From Pseudarthrobacter siccitolerans (GTDB lineage: Bacteria; Actinomycetota; Actinomycetes; Actinomycetales; Micrococcaceae), in NCBI RefSeq assembly GCF_030823375.1, contig NZ_JAUSXB010000001.1:1-64000 (forward strand): 64,000 bases of DNA. The letters are read 5' to 3'. Under the pieces are notes generated by a model, which made no database searches, was not told the origin of the DNA, and was given only the letters and a program-made list of their open reading frames with translations. A program made the translations under genes and the position numbers. Below, one piece after another: positions 31,363-40,014 of the stretch (positions are counted from its first letter, which is position 1; each line of letters begins with the position of its first letter).

Positions 31363-32075
31363 TGACACAGGAACTTCTTGACACCCTGCCGGCGCTCCGC
31401 CTCGGCAGGCCGCTGGTGGTTGCCATTGACGGGCCGTCAGGCTCAGGCAAGTCCAGCGTCAGTAAGGAAGTGGCCCGCCGGCTCCGCCTGGCCTACCTCG
31501 ATACCGGTGCGATGTACCGCGCCCTCACCTGGTACTGCGTTTCCGGCGGGATCGACCTGGAGGACGCCGCCTCCGTTGAGCAGGCCTCCCGCGACCTTGT
31601 CCTGGACCTGAGCACCAGCCCCAACGAGGAGTATGTCCGGGTGGACGGGGCGGACGTTACAGACGCCATCCGCGAACCGGCCATCTCCTCGGCAGTCAGC
31701 GCCGTGGCCACTACCCTCGGCGCCAGGACGGAACTCATCCGACGGCAGCGGGCACTGATCGAAAAGCACCACCGCCGCATGGTGGTGGAAGGCAGGGACA
31801 TCACCACCGTCGTCGCACCCGGAGCAGAGGTGCGGATGCTGCTGACCGCCAGCGAGGAAGCCCGGCTTCGCCGCCGCGGCATCCAGCTTGGCGGTACGCA
31901 GAACGCCGAACAGCTGGCCGCACAGGTCACCCATCGCGACGCCAAGGATTCCACGGTGGTCAACTTCACGCAGGCCGCCTCCGGCGTGGTCACCCTGGAC
32001 TCCTCGGACCTCGACTTCGACCAGACAGTTGCCGCAGCCCTGGTGATTGTGACCAAGGTCCTGAACCGTGACTGA
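31362..32075 (+). CDS. cmk: cytidylate kinase
   Basis: A 237-residue kinase phosphorylating CMP and dCMP. The P-loop is AIDGPSGSGKSS, the substrate segment YLDTGAMYRALTW, and VVEGRDITTVV and HRDAKDSTVV are also diagnostic. The ATG at 31362, overlapping the tyrA stop (TAATG), is preferred to an in-frame ATG at 31344 inside tyrA. Confidence 0.96.
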   Translation: MTQELLDTLPALRLGRPLVVAIDGPSGSGKSSVSKEVARRLRLAYLDTGAMYRALTWYCVSGGIDLEDAASVEQASRDLVLDLSTSPNEEYVRVDGADVTDAIREPAISSAVSAVATTLGARTELIRRQRALIEKHHRRMVVEGRDITTVVAPGAEVRMLLTASEEARLRRRGIQLGGTQNAEQLAAQVTHRDAKDSTVVNFTQAASGVVTLDSSDLDFDQTVAAALVIVTKVLNRD

Positions 32076-32802
32076 GCCGGTAATGCCTCATGGCACGCCG
32101 GGGATTCCCGCCGGCTGGACCATGGCCTGGAGCAGGCCCGTGGGCTGGATCCTGGACCACCTGGTCTACCGGACATCCGTCACAGGGCGGCACAACGTCC
32201 CCACCGGCGGTCCGGTGATTTTCGCCGGGAACCACATTAGCTTCCTGGACGGGCCGGTCATGTTCGGTGCCTCGCCGCGGCCCATGCACATCCTGGTGAA
32301 ACAGGAGATGTTCACCGGGTTCCTGGGCCGGGTCCTCACCGCCTCCGGGCAACTGCCGGTGGACCGCTCCGGAGACCGCGCTGCGCTGCAGCGCTGCAGG
32401 AAAGTGCTCGACGCCGGCCGTTGCGTAGGGATCCTCCCGGAAGGAACGCGGGGGAGCGGGGCAGCGGAAGACATCAACGGCGGCGTTGCCTGGCTGGCCC
32501 TGAACTCCGGCGCGCCGGTAGTGCCGGTTTCGATTTTGGGTACCCGCAAGGGCGACGAGCACCTTGATTCCGTACCGCGGCCGGGCAGGCGCTTCCACGT
32601 CAGCTTCGGCAATGCGCTGACCCTGAGCCGCAGGGCCGGGGAAAGCGGCCGTGCTTCAATGGACAGGGCGGCGCTGGAGATCCGGGCCGCACTGTCAGGG
32701 CACGTGCAGGATTCCATTCAGCTGACCGGGCAGCCACTGCCGGCGGCCAGCAATTCACAAAGACTTCAAGCAGTAGCCGGGACGCCGGCAGATGACCACT
32801 AA
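32068..32802 (+). CDS. plsC: 1-acyl-sn-glycerol-3-phosphate acyltransferase
   Basis: A 244-residue lysophosphatidate acyltransferase-like protein. The catalytic HX4D motif is [10 protein letters not shown], the second motif is near LPVDRSG, and the phosphate-binding motif is LPEGTRGSG. It acts at the membrane in phospholipid synthesis. GTG at 32068 overlaps the cmk end by eight bases. A second paralogue lies at 48985. The exact acyl acceptor is not decided by sequence. Confidence 0.9.
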   Translation: MTEPVMPHGTPGIPAGWTMAWSRPVGWILDHLVYRTSVTGRHNVPTGGPVIFAGNHISFLDGPVMFGASPRPMHILVKQEMFTGFLGRVLTASGQLPVDRSGDRAALQRCRKVLDAGRCVGILPEGTRGSGAAEDINGGVAWLALNSGAPVVPVSILGTRKGDEHLDSVPRPGRRFHVSFGNALTLSRRAGESGRASMDRAALEIRAALSGHVQDSIQLTGQPLPAASNSQRLQAVAGTPADDH

Positions 32803-32812
32803 GGACAGTGCA

Positions 32813-34363
32813 ATGAGCGACACCACCCAGACCTCCGGCCACCCAGGCGCCGGCGACGACGAATACACCCCCACAGGCACCGACCAGGTGGCCGAGCGGC
32901 TGGCGGCCATTGACGACGACGAAGCGGAGCTCCGCGCGGCGTCCCTCCGGGCGGGCCTTGAGGATTACGACCTTGACGAGGACGACGCCGCGCTCCTGAG
33001 CGGCGAGTACGACGACGAGGACTATGACGGCCCCGTCAAACTTGACCCCGTCCTGGCCATCATCGGCCGGCCCAATGTAGGCAAGTCCACGCTGGTGAAC
33101 CGCATCCTCGGCCGGCGTGAAGCCGTGGTCGAAGACACCCCCGGCGTCACCCGCGACCGTGTGATGTACTCCGCGCACTGGAACGGGCGCAACTTCACCC
33201 TGGTGGACACCGGCGGCTGGGAACACGACGCCCGTGGCATCCACGCCCGGGTGGCCGAGCAGGCCGAAATGGCCGTGGAGCTCGCGGACGCAGTGCTCTT
33301 CGTCGTCGATTCCGCCGTGGGCGCCACCGCCACCGACGAAGGCGTAATGAAGATGCTGCGCCGCAGCAAGAAGCCCGTCATCATGGTGGCCAACAAAGTG
33401 GACGACTTTGCGCAGGAAGCGGACTCCGCTGCACTGTGGGGCCTCGGCTTCGGCGAGCCCTACCCGGTATCCGCCCTGCACGGCCGGGGTGTGGCTGACC
33501 TGCTGGACCATGTGATGGACGTCCTTCCCGAGTTCTCCACCATTGAGGGACTGGAACGCTCCGGCGGCCCCCGCCGCATTGCCCTGATCGGCCGCCCCAA
33601 CGTGGGCAAGTCCTCGCTCTTGAACAAGCTCGCCGGCACCGAACGGGTGGTGGTGGACAACACCGCCGGCACCACCCGCGACCCCGTGGACGAATTCATC
33701 GAACTCGGCGGCCGGACCTGGCGGTTCGTGGACACCGCAGGCATCCGCCGCCGCCAGCACATGGCCCAGGGCGCGGACTTCTATGCCTCCCTGCGGACGC
33801 AGTCCGCGCTCGAAAAGGCGGAGGTCGCCGTCGTGCTCCTCGCCGTGGACGAGGTCCTCAGCGAGCAGGACGTCAGGATCCTGCAGCTCGCCATTGAATC
33901 GGGCCGCGCCCTGGTGCTGGCGTTCAACAAGTGGGACCTGCTCGACGACGAACGCCGGCGCTACCTCGAACGCGAGATCGAGCAGGACCTGGCCCACGTG
34001 AGCTGGGCTCCCCGGGTCAATATCTCGGCCAAGACCGGATGGCACAAGGACCGCCTGGCTCCTGCCCTGGACGTGGCGCTGGAAAGCTGGGACAAGCGCA
34101 TTGCCACTGGCCGCCTGAACGCCTTCCTGGGCGAACTCGTCGCTGCCCACCCGCACCCCGTGCGGGGCGGCAAGCAGCCGCGCATCCTTTTCGGCACCCA
34201 GGCCTCAAGCCGGCCGCCGAAGTTCGTGCTGTTCACCACAGGCTTCCTGGACCCCGGATACCGGCGCTTCATCACCCGCCGGCTGCGCGAAACCTTTGGC
34301 TTCGAGGGCTCGCCCATCGAGGTCAACATGCGGGTGCGGGAAAAGCGCGGCAAGAAGCGTTAA
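32813..34363 (+). CDS. der: ribosome-assembly GTPase Der (EngA)
   Basis: A 516-residue protein with two GTPase domains and a C-terminal KH-like domain, needed for 50S assembly. P-loops are GRPNVGKST and GRPNVGKSS; the G4 motifs are VANKVDD and FNKWDLL. An acidic N-terminal extension of about 80 residues precedes the first G domain. The ATG at 32813 has AAGGACAG upstream and is preferred to the ATG at 32792 inside plsC. Confidence 0.96.
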   Translation: MSDTTQTSGHPGAGDDEYTPTGTDQVAERLAAIDDDEAELRAASLRAGLEDYDLDEDDAALLSGEYDDEDYDGPVKLDPVLAIIGRPNVGKSTLVNRILGRREAVVEDTPGVTRDRVMYSAHWNGRNFTLVDTGGWEHDARGIHARVAEQAEMAVELADAVLFVVDSAVGATATDEGVMKMLRRSKKPVIMVANKVDDFAQEADSAALWGLGFGEPYPVSALHGRGVADLLDHVMDVLPEFSTIEGLERSGGPRRIALIGRPNVGKSSLLNKLAGTERVVVDNTAGTTRDPVDEFIELGGRTWRFVDTAGIRRRQHMAQGADFYASLRTQSALEKAEVAVVLLAVDEVLSEQDVRILQLAIESGRALVLAFNKWDLLDDERRRYLEREIEQDLAHVSWAPRVNISAKTGWHKDRLAPALDVALESWDKRIATGRLNAFLGELVAAHPHPVRGGKQPRILFGTQASSRPPKFVLFTTGFLDPGYRRFITRRLRETFGFEGSPIEVNMRVREKRGKKR

Positions 34364-34522
34364 TTGCGGTGATGTGCGCAACACGCATTGGCCCAATGCC
34401 CGGAAAGTGTCACTGGCACCCTCCGGGATCGTGTAAGCTCTTCTAGGTGGTTCGGCCGGACTGCTGGTGGAAATCCCCGGGTTAGCCCGCGGATGAAGCG
34501 CAGCGGAGAACGGCGGAACTGA

Positions 34523-34599
<77 letters not shown>

Positions 34600-34601
34600 A
34601 A

Positions 34602-34641
34602 AAGTGGAAGCACCGGAGAAATCTGGTGCTTCCACTTTTTT
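34602..34641 (+). terminator. tRNA-Pro terminator
   Basis: A 13-bp perfect stem (34602-34614 with 34625-34637, arm AAGTGGAAGCACC) followed by a T-run. It begins three bases after the tRNA end. Confidence 0.92.
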
Positions 34642-34664
34642 GTTGCCTCTTTGCTCCTCGAAAA

Positions 34665-34728
34665 ACGCGCCATCACTTCCGGCATCAATCTGGGCAACGC
34701 GCCATCACTTCAGGAACTTTGACGTCCT
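34665..34728 (+). repeat. 32-bp-period repeat, two direct units after tRNA-Pro
   Basis: Cores ACGCGCCATCACTTC begin at 34665 and 34697, exactly 32 bases apart. They share the core and the period with the arrays at 5796-5999. The second unit contains the stop codon of the glycosylase gene (TCA at 34705-34707 on the plus strand), so the repeat reaches into the 3' end of a coding sequence. Confidence 0.8.
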
Positions 34729-35574
34729 GCGGTCGGCCAGGATCTTGCCTTTCGTCTGGCAGGTGGCGCAGTACTGCAGGGCGGTATCGGCGAAGGAAAC
34801 CTCGCGGACCGTGTCCCCGCACACGGGACACGGCAGGCCGGTCCGCGCGTGGACCCGCATGTGGCTCCGTTTGACGTCCTTGAGGTCCTTCGGCGGCTTG
34901 CCGCGTGCCTCCGCCAGTGCCGTGCCCAGGACGCTGTGGATGGAGTCATAGAGGACCTGGACCGTTCCGCGGTCCAGCGACTTGGCCGTGGCGAAGGGCG
35001 AGATCCGGGCTGCATGCAGGATCTCGTCGCTATAGGCGTTCCCGATGCCGGCGATCACGCTCTGGCTCCTCAGGAGCCCCTTGATCTGCTGCGAACTGCC
35101 CGCGAGGATCTCCGCCAGCATGTCGGCGTCGAACGCCTCGGTGAACGGGTCCGGGCCCAAGGTGGCGATCCCGGGAACGTCCTGCGGGTCCCGCACCACG
35201 TACACGGCCAGGCTCTTTTTGGTTCCGGCCTCGGTAAGGTCGAAGCCGCGCGGCCCATCGGAGCCTTCGAAAGTGAAGCGCGCCGCGATGTGGCCCTTGC
35301 CCATCCTCAACTGCGCATCAGTGGGGGAATCCGTGAAGCGCACCCAGCCGGCCCGCGCCAGATGGAACACCAGGGAAATTCCATCGGTGTCGATGCTGAC
35401 AAACTTGCCGAAGCGGCGCACACCCGTCACGGTCCTGCCCTCAAGGGCGTTGAAGGGTGGATCAGCCGTCTTGAGCACGGCGAAGGACACGATCTGCACC
35501 TTGGTCACCGACGTTCCCTGCAGATGCTTGTCAAGAAATTCAGCCAGGCCGGCCACCTCGGGAAGTTCGGGCAT
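34705..35574 (-). CDS. Fpg/Nei-family DNA glycosylase
   Basis: A 289-residue base-excision enzyme. N-terminal PELPEV supplies the catalytic Pro2 and Glu3. The helix-two-turn-helix region contains GIGNAYSDEILHAARISPF, and the C-terminal zinc finger is CPVCGDTV...YCATCQ. It removes oxidised bases and nicks the strand. Whether it prefers 8-oxoguanine (Fpg) or oxidised pyrimidines (Nei) is not clear. It lies convergent to the tRNA-Pro gene. Confidence 0.92.
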   Translation of the reverse strand: MPELPEVAGLAEFLDKHLQGTSVTKVQIVSFAVLKTADPPFNALEGRTVTGVRRFGKFVSIDTDGISLVFHLARAGWVRFTDSPTDAQLRMGKGHIAARFTFEGSDGPRGFDLTEAGTKKSLAVYVVRDPQDVPGIATLGPDPFTEAFDADMLAEILAGSSQQIKGLLRSQSVIAGIGNAYSDEILHAARISPFATAKSLDRGTVQVLYDSIHSVLGTALAEARGKPPKDLKDVKRSHMRVHARTGLPCPVCGDTVREVSFADTALQYCATCQTKGKILADRRTSKFLK

Positions 35575-35669
35575 GGTTACCCTGATGCTTCCCGGGGCAG
35601 GGGGACAGTGCGCGCGGTCATGCGTCCCATCTTGTCAGAATCCCCCGCGAACGCCCCGGCAGTTATGCC

Positions 35670-35675
35670 TATACT
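35670..35675 (+). promoter_or_regulatory. candidate -10 of gcvH
   Basis: TATACT in the context TATGCCTATACT, a good extended -10, about 60 bases before the gcvH ATG. No clear -35 is seen. Confidence 0.45.
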
Positions 35676-35737
35676 TTCAGCGGCGGCCTGTTTGGGCCCC
35701 CGTTGACATTGGTGTTCGACCCGATGAAAGGCCCCTG

Positions 35738-36124
35738 ATGAGCAACATTCCCGAAGACCTGTCCTACACCGCCGAGCACGAGTGGATTTCTGCCCCCAAT
35801 GCCGACGGCGTGGTGCGCGTGGGCATTACTGACTTCGCCCAGGACGCGCTAGGGGATGTTGTCTACGCCCAGATGCCCGAAGTCGGCACGAAGATTACGG
35901 CGAACGAAGTAGTGGGCGAGGTTGAGTCCACCAAGAGCGTCAGCGACATCTACGCCCCGGTCAGCGGCGAAGTAGTGGCCCGTAACGACTCCCTGGACAC
36001 TGATTCGGCCCTGATCAACACCGATCCCTACGGCGACGGCTGGCTCATCGAAGTCAAACTGGCCGAACCGGACGCCGTCGAGTCATTGCTCAGTGCATCC
36101 GAGTACGAACAACAGGTAGGCTAA
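35738..36124 (+). CDS. gcvH: glycine cleavage system H protein
   Basis: A 128-residue lipoyl carrier of the glycine cleavage complex. The lipoylated lysine is K66 in EVESTKSVSDIYAP. Other family segments are YTAEHEWI and VGITDFAQDALGDVVY. The ATG at 35738 has GAAAGG upstream; the frame is open far upstream but that part overlaps the glycosylase promoter and is not coding. gcvT and gcvP are absent here; gcvH heads the conserved gcvH-garA-ftsR group as in Rv1826-Rv1830. Confidence 0.95.
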   Translation: MSNIPEDLSYTAEHEWISAPNADGVVRVGITDFAQDALGDVVYAQMPEVGTKITANEVVGEVESTKSVSDIYAPVSGEVVARNDSLDTDSALINTDPYGDGWLIEVKLAEPDAVESLLSASEYEQQVG

Positions 36125-36280
36125 AAGCTAACCGGTACATCCGGTTCGGCCGGTCGTGCAGACGGAACGTCTTCGCACGTCAGCGGCCGGATCGGGAGCC
36201 GGTGCCGGACCTGCCGGGCAGGCCGGAGAGTAAAAGTTGAATGTCGGCCTGAGAGCCGCATCGTCGAAGAGGAGGAGTCC

Positions 36281-36757
36281 ATGGCTGGCCACACACACAA
36301 CCCTGCCGATGGGGAATACGGCACTGGTGCGGCCAGGGCATCGGAGACCACCTCGATCCATCTCACCCCGGTGACCGATGAACCCACCATCGCGCCCAAG
36401 CTGTCATCGGACGAGCGCAGCTCGGTGGAGGCACTGCCGGCCGGCTCCGCGCTCCTCGTTGCGCACAGCGGCCCGAACGCCGGTGCGCGTTTCCTGCTGG
36501 ACTCGGACGTCACCACCGCCGGCCGCCACCCCGACGCCGACATCTTCCTTGATGACGTCACCGTCTCCCGCCGGCACGTGGAATTCCGCCGCACTGCCCG
36601 GAGCTTCGAAGTGGTGGACAAGAACAGCCTCAACGGTACCTACGTCAACCACGACCGCGTGGACAGCGTGGAGCTCAGGTCCGGCAGCGAAGTCCAGATC
36701 GGCAAGTTCCGCCTCACCTTCTACCTCAGCCCTGCCAGCGCTGCAGGCCGCGGCTGA
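36281..36757 (+). CDS. garA: FHA-domain regulator GarA/OdhI
   Basis: A 158-residue phospho-switch protein. The N-terminal tail has the ETTS motif (residues 22-25) that Ser/Thr kinases phosphorylate in this family. The FHA domain carries AGRHPDADIFL, VSRRHVEF and LNGTYVN, the phosphothreonine-binding residues. In relatives the unphosphorylated form inhibits 2-oxoglutarate dehydrogenase and adjusts glutamate metabolism. GAGGAGGA lies upstream of the ATG. The kinase at 51433 is one possible phosphorylating partner in this window. Confidence 0.94.
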   Translation: MAGHTHNPADGEYGTGAARASETTSIHLTPVTDEPTIAPKLSSDERSSVEALPAGSALLVAHSGPNAGARFLLDSDVTTAGRHPDADIFLDDVTVSRRHVEFRRTARSFEVVDKNSLNGTYVNHDRVDSVELRSGSEVQIGKFRLTFYLSPASAAGRG

Positions 36758-36774
36758 TCCGGGGACCGCTGCCT

Positions 36775-37497
36775 GTGGCAATGGCACAACCGGAACGCCG
36801 GGGACCGCAGGTCCTGAACATCGGCGAAGTCCTCGCCCAGCTCAGCGGTGACTTCCCAGGGATGACAGCGTCAAAAATCCGGTTCCTTGAGGAAAAGGGG
36901 CTGATTAATCCCCGGCGTACCCCTGCAGGCTACCGCCAGTATTCCGACGGCGACGTGGAACGGCTACGTTTTGTCCTGGCTTTGCAGCGGGACCAGTACC
37001 TGCCCCTGAAGGTCATCAAGGACTACCTCGACGCCATCGACAGGGGAGAACGCCCGGAAAACCTGCCGCCCGGCGTCGTGGTTTCCCCTCGGATCGTGTC
37101 CGATGAGCTGGCGGCAGAACTCCAAAGCCGGGGGCGCAAGCTCACTGAGGAACAGTTGCGGACGGAGTCCGGCGCCAGCGTGCCGCTGCTCCAGGCCCTG
37201 CTGAGCTTCGGGCTCATCAGCCATTCCAACGGACAGTTTGACGAGCACGCCCTCCAGGTGGCCCGGGCCTGCGTGCAGCTGGAAAGCCATGGGCTTGAGC
37301 CGCGGCACCTCCGTCCGTTCCAGGCAGCTGCCGAGCGGGAGTTCGGGCTGGTGGAACGCGCCGTGGCGCCGCTTGCCTCGCGCAGGGACGCCGCGTCCCA
37401 GGCGCGCGCGGCGGAGGCTGCCCGCGAAATCAGCGACCTCTGCCTTACCCTGCACCGGGCTCTGGTGCAGGACCACATCTCACGCATGGACATCTGA
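36775..37497 (+). CDS. ftsR: MerR-family regulator, FtsR/Rv1828 type
   Basis: A 240-residue DNA-binding protein. The winged helix reads LNIGEVLAQLSGDFPGMTASKIRFLEEKGLINPRRTPAGYRQY, the form found in Rv1828 homologues, which regulate division genes in corynebacteria. The C-terminal part is helical without metal-binding cysteines. The GTG at 36775 has GGGGAC at suitable distance; ATG at 36781 is an alternative. It overlaps the next gene (TGATG). Confidence 0.9.
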   Translation: MAMAQPERRGPQVLNIGEVLAQLSGDFPGMTASKIRFLEEKGLINPRRTPAGYRQYSDGDVERLRFVLALQRDQYLPLKVIKDYLDAIDRGERPENLPPGVVVSPRIVSDELAAELQSRGRKLTEEQLRTESGASVPLLQALLSFGLISHSNGQFDEHALQVARACVQLESHGLEPRHLRPFQAAAEREFGLVERAVAPLASRRDAASQARAAEAAREISDLCLTLHRALVQDHISRMDI

Positions 37498-38000
37498 TGA
37501 TTGAAGTTGAGATCGTAGGCGTTCGGATCGAACTGCCCTCCAACCAGCCACTGGTCCTCCTGCGGGAGATGCACGGCGAACGGCACGTGCCCATCTGGAT
37601 CGGCACCCCGGAAGCAAGCGCCATCGCCCTCGCCCAGCAGGGTGTTGTTCCGCCCAGGCCCATGACCCACGACCTCCTGGTGGACGTCGTTGAATCGCTG
37701 GGCCACTCCGTGGTCAGTGTGAACATCGTGGCGGTGGAGGACAACATCTTCTACGGCCAGCTCCAGTTTGAGAACGGCACCACCGTGAGCTCCCGTGCCT
37801 CCGATGCACTCGCCATCGCCCTGCGTGCCAAGTGCCGCATCTGGTGTGCCGATTCGGTGATGGACGAAGCAGGCGTCCGGATCACCGAGCACGATGAGGG
37901 GGAGGACGCCGAGCCCGGCCCCACCGTGGACGAAGAGCGCGAACTGCGCCGCTTCCGGGAGTTCCTGGACGACGTGGAGCCCGAGGATTTCGACGGCTAA
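37497..38000 (+). CDS. bifunctional nuclease family protein (DUF151)
   Basis: A 167-residue protein. Family features are VEIVGVRIELPSNQPLVLLRE, LPIWIG-like HVPIWIGTPEASAIALAQQG, and PRPMTHDLLVDVVESLG. DUF151 members have reported nuclease activity in plants and bacteria; the physiological role in Actinobacteria (Rv1829) is unclear. An acidic C-terminal tail follows the domain. It is translationally coupled to the MerR gene before it. Confidence 0.9.
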   Translation: MIEVEIVGVRIELPSNQPLVLLREMHGERHVPIWIGTPEASAIALAQQGVVPPRPMTHDLLVDVVESLGHSVVSVNIVAVEDNIFYGQLQFENGTTVSSRASDALAIALRAKCRIWCADSVMDEAGVRITEHDEGEDAEPGPTVDEERELRRFREFLDDVEPEDFDG

Positions 38001-38006
38001 GGTCAC

Positions 38007-38024
38007 GTTAAGGTTAAAGTTGAG
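38007..38024 (+). promoter_or_regulatory. three tandem GTTRAR hexamers upstream of merR2
   Basis: GTTAAG, GTTAAA and GTTGAG follow each other without gaps, just after the stop of the nuclease-family gene and about 65 bases before the -35 of the next promoter. They form a candidate direct-repeat operator for one of the two MerR-type proteins. A related TAAAAGTTGA occurs at 36231-36240 upstream of garA. Confidence 0.4.
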
Positions 38025-38065
38025 GATGAAAGTTCCGACACGCCTCGTTGAACCGGCCAACGTCT

Positions 38066-38094
38066 TTGACCTTGCGTCCCCGCGGGCCTAACGT
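38066..38094 (+). promoter_or_regulatory. promoter of the second MerR gene
   Basis: -35 TTGACC (38066-38071) and -10 TAACGT (38089-38094) with a 17-base spacer. This is the best-matching housekeeping promoter in the window. It would give a leader of about 135 bases before the GTG at 38237. Confidence 0.6.
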
Positions 38095-38236
38095 CGAAGT
38101 ATCAAGTTCCCATTGCTTACGGCAGCCGCGCAAGTCACACTGGAAGGTGCGCCCCGCGGAAATTACAGGCATGGTCTTCGTACCTGTTCCTGCCGCTGCA
38201 GTAGTTCACGGGGGGCTTATGACAAGGAGGATCCAG

Positions 38237-38830
38237 GTGAGTCCCAAAGGCGAAGCAGGCGGGCTGAAGCAGCCCACGGCTGGTGTTGCGATGCCCGCGA
38301 GCGGTGCCCAGGGCCTCCTGTTCACCGAAGACCTTCCCGTCCTGGACGAGGACGCAGGCTACCGGGGTCCCACCGCCTGCAAGGCCGCAGGCATCACCTA
38401 CCGCCAGTTGGACTACTGGGCACGCACCGGACTGGTTGAACCCGCCGTCCGCGGCGCCGCCGGCTCAGGGTCCCAGCGGCTTTACGGCTTCCGCGACATC
38501 CTGGTGCTGAAGGTGGTCAAGCGACTGCTGGACACCGGCGTCTCGCTGCAGCAGATCCGCACCGCCGTTGAGCACCTTCGGGAGCGCGGCGTGGAAGACC
38601 TCGCCCAAATCACCCTGATGAGCGACGGCGCCAGCGTGTACGAGTGCACCTCGGCTGACGAAGTGATTGATTTGGTGCAGGGCGGCCAGGGTGTGTTCGG
38701 CATCGCCGTAGGCCGGGTCTGGCGCGAGGTGGAAGGCAGCCTGGCATCACTGCCGAGTGAGCATGCCGCAGAGCAGTCCTTTCCCGACGACGAACTAAGC
38801 AAGCGGCGCGCTGCCCGCAAGATCAGCTGA
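38237..38830 (+). CDS. MerR-family regulator, Rv1830 type
   Basis: A 197-residue DNA-binding protein. The winged helix is GYRGPTACKAAGITYRQLDYWARTGLVEPAVR, followed by LYGFRDILVLKVVKRLLDTGVSLQQIRTAVEHL, as in Rv1830 homologues linked to cell division and growth. The GTG at 38237 is chosen for the perfect AAGGAGG at 38224-38230; upstream in-frame ATGs would read through the promoter. Confidence 0.9.
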   Translation: MSPKGEAGGLKQPTAGVAMPASGAQGLLFTEDLPVLDEDAGYRGPTACKAAGITYRQLDYWARTGLVEPAVRGAAGSGSQRLYGFRDILVLKVVKRLLDTGVSLQQIRTAVEHLRERGVEDLAQITLMSDGASVYECTSADEVIDLVQGGQGVFGIAVGRVWREVEGSLASLPSEHAAEQSFPDDELSKRRAARKIS

Positions 38831-38842
38831 GTGTTTAAATGG

Positions 38843-38876
38843 CAGAAGCCGCTCTCCCCACGGAGAGCGGCTTCTG
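38843..38876. terminator. bidirectional terminator between merR2 and the ParA-like gene
   Basis: A perfect 15-bp stem (38843-38857 with 38862-38876, arm CAGAAGCCGCTCTCC) with a four-base loop, in the 63-base gap of two convergent genes. Confidence 0.85.
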
Positions 38877-38893
38877 TCGTTGAGCCTGATTTT

Positions 38894-39712
38894 CTACCGG
38901 GTGCGGCTGCGCAGGCCGCTGCCCACTGACATGAGGTTTGCCAGCAGGTCATCAAACAAAGCTGCAGCGGACTTGGCCGAGTCGCCGGGCCAGTGGTGCA
39001 CGGGGTGGGCGGCGCCCTGGATCTGCTGCCAGTTCGCCTGCTCCGGGATCCTCGGGCTCAGCAGGAGCTCACCAAACATGGATTCCATTTCGGCCAGCCG
39101 GTAGCTGTGCTCGGAGGAACCGGACCGCACGCGGTTGGCGATGATGCCTGCGGGTGAAAGGTTGGGCGCAAACTCCTGTCGGAAAAGCTGGATGGCCCGC
39201 ATGGTCCGCTCGGTACCGGCCACGGAGAACAAGCCCGGCTCGGCGACCAGGGCCACTTTGTCGCTGGCCGACCACGCCATGCGGGTCAGGCCGTTGAGGG
39301 ACGGCGGGCAGTCGATCAGGACCAGTTGGTAGTCATCCGCGCCGGCCAGCACAGTGGACAGCCGACGGAGGTCACGGCGGCTGAGGTCCGGGCGGTCATA
39401 GATTCCCGTGTAGGCAGAGCCGACGGCGACATCCAGGACCGCCGGGCCGGAACCGTTGGACTGGGCGAGCGCCGTCCAGCTGCTGCCCACAACATTCTCT
39501 GCCAGCTTGGCGCGGCGGGCGTTCTTGAGCATCCTGCCAATGTCCAGCTGGTCGCCCGGCTGAACGCCCAGGGCGGTGGTCGCATCGGCGTGCGGATCCA
39601 GGTCCACCACCAGCGTGCGGACGCCTGCGGCAAGCGCGGCAGATGCCAATCCTGTGGTGACGGAAGTCTTGCCGACTCCACCCTTGAGGCTGCTGATGCT
39701 GACTACTTGCAC
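38894..39712 (-). CDS. orphan ParA-family ATPase
   Basis: A 272-residue deviant-Walker ATPase. The motifs are SSLKGGVGKTSVTTG, VVDLDPHADATTALG and LVLIDCPPSLNGLTRM. No ParB gene or parS-like site is recognised next to it, so partition of a plasmid is unlikely; ParA-like proteins also position other cargo. The GTG at 39712 (VQVVSISS) gives the usual short ParA N-terminus; TTG at 39722-39724 is the alternative. It is divergent from pyruvate carboxylase. Confidence 0.85.
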   Translation of the reverse strand: MQVVSISSLKGGVGKTSVTTGLASAALAAGVRTLVVDLDPHADATTALGVQPGDQLDIGRMLKNARRAKLAENVVGSSWTALAQSNGSGPAVLDVAVGSAYTGIYDRPDLSRRDLRRLSTVLAGADDYQLVLIDCPPSLNGLTRMAWSASDKVALVAEPGLFSVAGTERTMRAIQLFRQEFAPNLSPAGIIANRVRSGSSEHSYRLAEMESMFGELLLSPRIPEQANWQQIQGAAHPVHHWPGDSAKSAAALFDDLLANLMSVGSGLRSRTR

Positions 39713-40014
39713 TTGAGAGACCAAAACCTAACGCCGGGTGCCGTGTTGAGGGTAATGTTTGCTCCGGCAGCGCCGAAGCCGGACGGTCCTGCCGCCCTAC
39801 TCATCATATGTGGATGCGTCGGCGAATCCTGCTTTATCGGGCGTCGGCATGGCACCTGCTGTGCTGCAGGGGGCGGTTTCCGCCCGGCCCGGCGAAAGGG
39901 CGCGGGACATGACGGGGAATTCTGTGATGGTGGCCACAAAGATTTGTGTTTGTCCTTGTAGGTCCTAGACACTGTGACCACTCACCGATCCACCCGCAAT
40001 GATGCAGGAGAAGT
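39713..40014. other. divergent intergenic region before pyc
   Basis: About 300 bases without a gene. A weak pyc promoter is possible: -35 TTGTGT at 39944-39949 and -10 TAGACA at 39966-39971, 16 bases apart. On the other strand a TAGGTT about 12 bases before the ParA GTG could be its -10. No riboswitch or tRNA is recognised. Confidence 0.4.

Noticed and set aside
32600..34156. 518-codon frame antisense to der
   Set aside because: Shadow of the GTPase gene; no recognisable domain.
35575..35737. Glycine riboswitch upstream of gcvH
   Set aside because: No tandem aptamer or conserved glycine-riboswitch core could be recognised in the 160 bases.
35045..35737. N-terminal extension of gcvH
   Set aside because: The frame is open for 231 codons upstream but runs antisense through the glycosylase gene; GcvH is normally about 125-130 residues and has a ribosome site at 35738.
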